This document shows, one piece after another, positions 59,029 through 64,000 of a DNA stretch of 64,000 nt (position 1 is its first letter; every line of letters starts with the position of its first letter). Origin of the DNA: Neovahlkampfia damariscottae (Eukaryota > Heterolobosea > Selenaionea > Neovahlkampfiida > Neovahlkampfiidae); assembly GCA_016618085.1 (NCBI GenBank), contig JABLTG010000010.1:124001-188000 (forward strand). The letters run 5' to 3'. The notes beneath the pieces were generated by a model, which did not search any database, was not told where the DNA came from, and worked only from the letters and a program-made list of their open reading frames with translations. The translations under genes and the position numbers were made by a program.

Positions 59029-62000
59029 ATGGAAAACTTGTATCAAATCGATGTGGTAAAAGTAACAGAATTACCTTCAATCAATGGAGTATGTGATACA
59101 TATTGTAAAATTTCAGGTTTGAAAACTTTTGCTTCTGATTTTCTCAAAAGTTGGTTTGGAATTTAAAAAAACAAAAATTATCAAAAAATCTTTAAACCCA
59201 AAATTTAAAGAAGAATTTGATTTTAAAATTAATAAATCAGAAAAGAAAATCAATTTTCAAATTTTTAAGTAAAAGAACAAAAACTAAAATTTTAGTGAAA
59301 AATCTGATGAATTACTAGATGAAACATCAATTTTACTTGAAGATTTATTTGAAGGATTTTCGACGTATACACTTTATGGTGATAATGCATCCAAATTTCA
59401 TATTGAAATTGTGAAACCATTTCAAATTCCTGAGGAATCTATCACATCTTTGAAGAAAATAGAAATAGCATATCAATCAATACCTATTGGAAGTTTAATC
59501 GATAAAGGTTCTTTGGATATAATTTATGATCCTAATTACTTAAATACATCCGTTTTTTGTAACAAAGATGGTGAGTTAATATACTATTTCAATGCAAATG
59601 GAATGTGGGAAAATTATTCATTGGGGAAATGCTCAGGTGATATTTCGGTTGTAAAGCATAAACATGATATTTTTCTCTTTTTTGTAGATCAAAATAATCA
59701 TTTAAATTTCCAAAAAAAAACTCAAGGAAGTTGGATTTCACACAAGAAGAGTTTTGAAAAATACAGAGTCAAAGAAAGAATTTCTGCAATTTTTGAAATT
59801 CAAAGAGATCACCCAGCAGTATTTTTCAAAGATGATAATGGGATTATTCATTATGCTTATTATGAATCTGAATGGAAAGTTGACAACAAATCATTCCAAA
59901 ATTATCCTTGTATCGGAGATTTATCTGCTGTTTATGAAGAAAATAGAAATCATGCTGGGTTGTTTTATCATGGTGAAAATAATAAAATCCATCATTGGTA
60001 CGTTGAAAAAAAGAAATGGATTCATGATACCACATCATTTTCAAAAACAAATATAGGAGGTTGTATTTCAGCAATTTATAATTCCAGTAGATCCCATTCA
60101 GAAATATTTGTTGTATCTGAATACAGTACAGTTATATACTACTCACATAATGTCAATTGGAAAATAGAAGATAATTTATTTGATCAAGAAGTTTATGGAG
60201 ATTTACAAGCCTGCTATAATCCAATATCTGGTTCACCAGAAGTGATATATACATCAAAATTAGGAGGTTTAGAACATTACAGTTTTGATATTGAAAATAA
60301 ATGGAAATCTGTTTCACATTTTGAAAGTAAACCATTTTCACCAATTGGAATCACTTTTTCTGATCACAGAAAATCAATTGAATTTTTTTATATGTCATAT
60401 GATCATAGTGGACATTACTACTATAATAGTGGTTTGCATTACATTCACGAAACAAATTCTTTTTCAGATGGGTTAAGCCAATTAAATTCAACCAGTAAAA
60501 CTCAAGTACAACAACGACGAAAGATGAAAATTAAAATCCAAATCAATTGTGCATATAATCTTCCAAAATCTACAGATGGATCAGAACCTGATTCTGCCTG
60601 TGAAATATCTGGTAAACAAAACTAAAAAATAATTTTTTTCTTCAACAGTTGAAGGACAAACTGACACAACAAAATCCATTTCATCGGATTTAAATCCTGT
60701 TTGGAATGAAACCTTTCAATTTGAAATCAAGAATTTATCATCTCCTCTTTATTTAACAGTTTTTGAGTAAGTCATAAATTTTATTTTTTTACAAAGCAGT
60801 TCAAAATTGATTTCAAAAGATATTGGCTCAATTACAGTAAATCTTGAAGAACTGGATGAAGGTTTAAATAAACTCCTTCTTCAATTACCAGATCAAGGAA
60901 CATTAAGTGCAGACATCAAAACAGAAGGATTTGGAAAAGTCACTGAAAAACCAATCACATCTAATAACAATCAACCAAAATTTATACAACAAAAACATTA
61001 TTCTGGTAAAATTGAACACAATAAAGATGATTATTCAGGAGTCATTGAAGAAACTGAAAAGAAACAAAAAGAATATCAAAGTTCATCAAAGATATTACCA
61101 TTTCTCTTCAGTCATGGATCAGTTGATATTGTTTATGAACCATCAAGAAGTCATATTGCTATTGTTTCAAATGTTAAAGGAAAATTAACTTATTATTTCT
61201 ATGGTGAAGATAATTCCATTGTTAAAGATAATATTAGTTTACCTGAATGTAAAGGTGATATTTCAGTTGTTTGGGAGAAACAAAGAGATCATATTGGTAT
61301 TTTCTATGAAGGAAAAAATGGATTCTTATCCTATAGTTATTGGAATAATGAAAAATGGAATCATTCAAATGAAAACGCATTCATGGAAAGTGGAAAAATT
61401 GGTGGTAGAATTTGTGCTGTTTATGAACCACAAAGAAATCATCCAGCTTGTTTTTTTGTTGGTGATGATGGATCCATTCATTATTGGTATGTGAGAGATG
61501 GAATTTGGAAACATGATTGCAAGAGTTTTGAAGTGAAATGTCATGGAGATTTATCAGTAGTTTATGAAAAACATAAAAACCATTCAGCAATCTTTTATGA
61601 AGGACCTGATAATCAATTGGTTTATTACTACGTTGATAAAGTTTGGAAATATGAAAAAAAAATATTCGAACATCATAAAGTTGGAGGAGCAATTTCTGCA
61701 TTGTACAATGAAAAAAGGAAACATTCTGAGGTTTATTATTCAGGTAGAAATGCCAAATTGAATTATTGGTACAATTTAAATGGTGTTTGGACGGTGGATA
61801 ATTTTTCATTCAAAGAACCTGTTTTAGGTGATTTGAAGGCTATTTATAATCCAAGTACAGAAAGTAGTGAAGTTGTTTATTCAACTGTTTCAGGTGTTAA
61901 CCATTATTTTATTGCTTTGAATGAGTGGAAATCAATGTTGCATGCTTCTTCAAATTCAAAAGGTACCATTTCAGTTTGTTATTCTCCAATAAGAAGGACA

Positions 62001-62093
62001 GTTGAATTTTATTATCTTTCTTCTTCACATATTGGACATTATCACTTTTTTAATGGTTATAACTATCAACATGATGACAAAACGTATAATTAA
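59029..62093 (+). CDS. Duplicated C2 / lectin-like beta-propeller protein
   Basis: Five exons. The order is a C2 domain (IDVVKVTELPSINGVCDTYCKIS, LNPKFKEEFDF), a six- or seven-bladed PLL/fucose-lectin-like beta-propeller with repeats of GDLSAVYEENRNHAGLFYHG type, a second C2 domain (INCAYNLPKSTDGSEPDSACEI, DLNPVWNETFQF), and a second beta-propeller with matching repeats (GDISVVWEKQRDHIGIFYEG). The pair looks like an internal duplication of a C2-propeller unit. Repeat Trp residues and acidic Asp in loops recall AAL/PLL lectins that bind fucose; binding here is inference. No signal peptide, so probably a cytosolic membrane-binding lectin. CCAAT at 59002. Confidence 0.8.
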
Positions 62094-62101
62094 GATCAAA
62101 T

Positions 62102-64000
62102 TTATTTTTGAATTTCATCTTTTTTCAATATTTCATTTTCTTTTGTTAATTTTTCATTCACTATTTTTAAATCTGAAACTTCATTTTCCAAGAATGAAAT
62201 TCTTTGTTTCAATATTGATATTTCATTTTTATTATCAATATTATCTTTTGTTAAATTCCAAGGACTTACAGGTGAAGGTGTTGTATGTAAATCTTTGTTC
62301 ATTTTATTCATTTTTTGAATAGTTTGTCTGACAGTTCTGAATTTTGATTCATTTCTACCATTCCAATTTGGAGCTTCAGGTGTTAGAAATAAATGAAATG
62401 CTTGATCAAATGATGTTGATAAAATCCATTCATGAGAACATTTTGGTACTTTTTTCAATTCTTTTTTTGATAATTTTGTATCTATTACTTTATCATGACA
62501 TTCAGTACAAAATGTCACAAAACAATTTTTACAAATGTATCTTTCTTTACTTACTAAGTAAAATGATTTAGAAAATTTGAAATATCAAACAGTAAATTGC
62601 ACAGACTCTACAATTTTTAATGTATTTATTACCCCAACGTGCTTTCAAAATTGCTTGATTTTGTGATAAATTTGAGAATTTATAATCGTCCAATAAATCA
62701 CATTTATACAATTCAGAGCAAACTGAATAGTTCCAATTAATACCACCATGAATGTACATGTGATTTTTATAAACAACAGAAACATGTCCCATACGTTTTA
62801 AAGGGTAATCACCTTTCAATTTAATCTCTTTCCAAACTAATAAATCTAAATCAAGTTCATAAAACATGTCATGTGAAAATTTGATTTTATTTCCACCTCT
62901 ATTAATACCTCCAAAAACAATTAATTTATTTTTATACAAGCATGCAGTATGATCCCATCTAGATGTTGGTAAATCACCTTTTGAATCTAATGATTCCCAT
63001 TTCTTCTCTTCAAAATCATAACACCAAAGATAATCATCTTTTTCAATTGCATCATCATCATATTGTCCTCCAAATACAAACATAAAACTTTTATAGACTA
63101 TTGCAGTATGTCCATATCTTGGTGTTGGTCTGTCAATTTGATCTAAAAGTAATAATTTTTCATCAGTAAAGTTATATTGATAAAAATGATCAAAAACTTG
63201 TAAAGTCATTTCTTTATGAAATCCACCAAATATGTACATTGAATCTTCATAAACAACTACACTTGGTGATGCAATACTATGTGAAAAATGTTTTTTAATC
63301 ATTCTCCAAGAGTTCTTTTCAAAATCATATTGATATATATCTGATAAGTATCTATCAGAACAACCACCAACAATATACATTGAATTATTATAATAAACAG
63401 ATTTATGCCACGATCTTCCATGTGGATTTTGTTTATAATTTGAAAATGATTTTGAATTCAAATTCTTCCAATCAATAGCTTCAAAATTGAATTCATAAAT
63501 ATTATTTGTATCAGATTCATAATATCCACCAAAGATAATCATTGATGATTCATGTAAAATACAAGAATGAGAATATACATTTTTAGGAACATAACCAGCA
63601 ATGAATGATAATTTTTTCTTTTCTAAATCTGTTAATAATTGATGAATATCATATGCACTAGGTCTATCCTTTTCTTTAACTGATAATAATAATAATGTTA
63701 ATGTTATCAAATGTGATGAATATTCTTTCTCCATTTCTTTTCTCAGTTCTAAATTTAAATTTTTGTTCTTTACAATATCAACATGAAATAATCTTGTTTT
63801 TTTGGTCATTAAATAATACAATATAGCTCCTAATGAAAATATATCAACTTTTACTCCATATTTTGTATCTGAAAAAATCTCCGGTGCCATAAAATACTAT
63901 TGTGTGAAAATTTTTTTTTTTAATTTTTACAGGTGTTCCGCATATTGTTTTCATGATAGACATTGAAGACATCTTTTTTGATAAACCAAAATCACCAATG
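62102..64000 (-). CDS. Protein kinase / kelch-repeat / zinc-finger / coiled-coil protein, 5' partial
   Basis: Minus-strand gene continuing beyond the window. Visible kinase C-lobe: IGDFGLSKKM, activation loop, CGTP|YFMAPEIF (33-nt intron), VDIFSLGAILYYL and RPS. Then six kelch repeats with GG doublets (MIIFGGYY, MYIVGGCSD, MFVFGGQYDD, LIVFGGINRGG, MYIHGGINWN), then a Cys-rich finger CRVC...YICKNCFVTFCTECH, and a coiled-coil tail ending at 62102. The finger is joined by a 37-nt intron. An active-looking kinase followed by a kelch propeller is rare. The N-lobe is not seen. It ends 8 bp from the end of the convergent C2-propeller gene. Confidence 0.82.

Overview
The window is a piece of a compact, A+T-rich nuclear genome of a unicellular eukaryote. 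Evidence is the very short GT-AG introns (mostly 29-43 nt) inside most genes, eukaryote-only families (CASP golgin, XPF, NSRP1, TRIP12-type HECT ligase, a USP with DUSP and UBL regions, NSE1, heterotrimeric G-alpha), two tRNA-Leu(UAA) genes with internal pol III boxes, and gaps between genes that are often below 100 bp. WD40/BTB, F-box/Ras, kelch/kinase and beta-helix proteins, with a CoA-transferase and a P450, suggest a free-living amoeboid or flagellate protist (Heterolobosea, Anaeramoebae or Amoebozoa type). I cannot name the species. Standard stop codons are used.

Layout. 0-10 kb: a partial DODA/LigB dioxygenase, a WD40-double-BTB protein, tRNA-Leu copy 1, a decayed F-box/Ras gene, a beta-helix membrane protein, a decayed RING/TRAF gene and a dual-specificity phosphatase. 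10.2-11.9 kb: fossil Ty3/gypsy-type retroelement. 12-23 kb: CASP, a USP, a carrier-like protein, a G-alpha/protein-kinase/SAM fusion, a double-C2 protein and a LisH-CTLH-WD40 protein. 23-35 kb: a calpain flanked by ubiquitin-linked domains, NSRP1, XPF, cytochrome P450, a decayed EF1A-like gene, a LEA2-like membrane protein and a RanBP2-zinc-finger/vWA protein. 35-43 kb: tRNA-Leu copy 2, a decayed NlpC/P60-like secreted protein, a UPF1-like helicase, NSE1, a CoA-transferase and a PPR-like protein. 43-54 kb: TRIP12-like HECT ligase, an SDR, a secreted Cys-rich protein, PepD, dCTP deaminase and a secreted cystine-knot-like protein. 54-64 kb: a very large CPBP intramembrane protease, a second beta-helix protein, a duplicated C2/beta-propeller protein and a kinase-kelch protein running off the end.

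The genes are not an operon. Several themes recur: ubiquitin signalling (USP, HECT ligase, PUB/UBA calpain, BTB, F-box and RING remnants), DNA maintenance (XPF, NSE1, dCTP deaminase) and multi-domain signalling fusions.

The strongest points for a second look are the G-alpha-kinase-SAM single-frame fusion, a CCAAT/ATTGG element just upstream of more than twenty start codons, stop-free 39-nt introns, the UBA/PUB-calpain-UBA protein, the growth-factor-like cystine-knot protein with a TATA-like promoter, and bacterial-type genes (dCTP deaminase, giant CPBP protease). Coordinates of spliced genes are outer limits; exon junctions were worked out by eye from reading frame and splice motifs.
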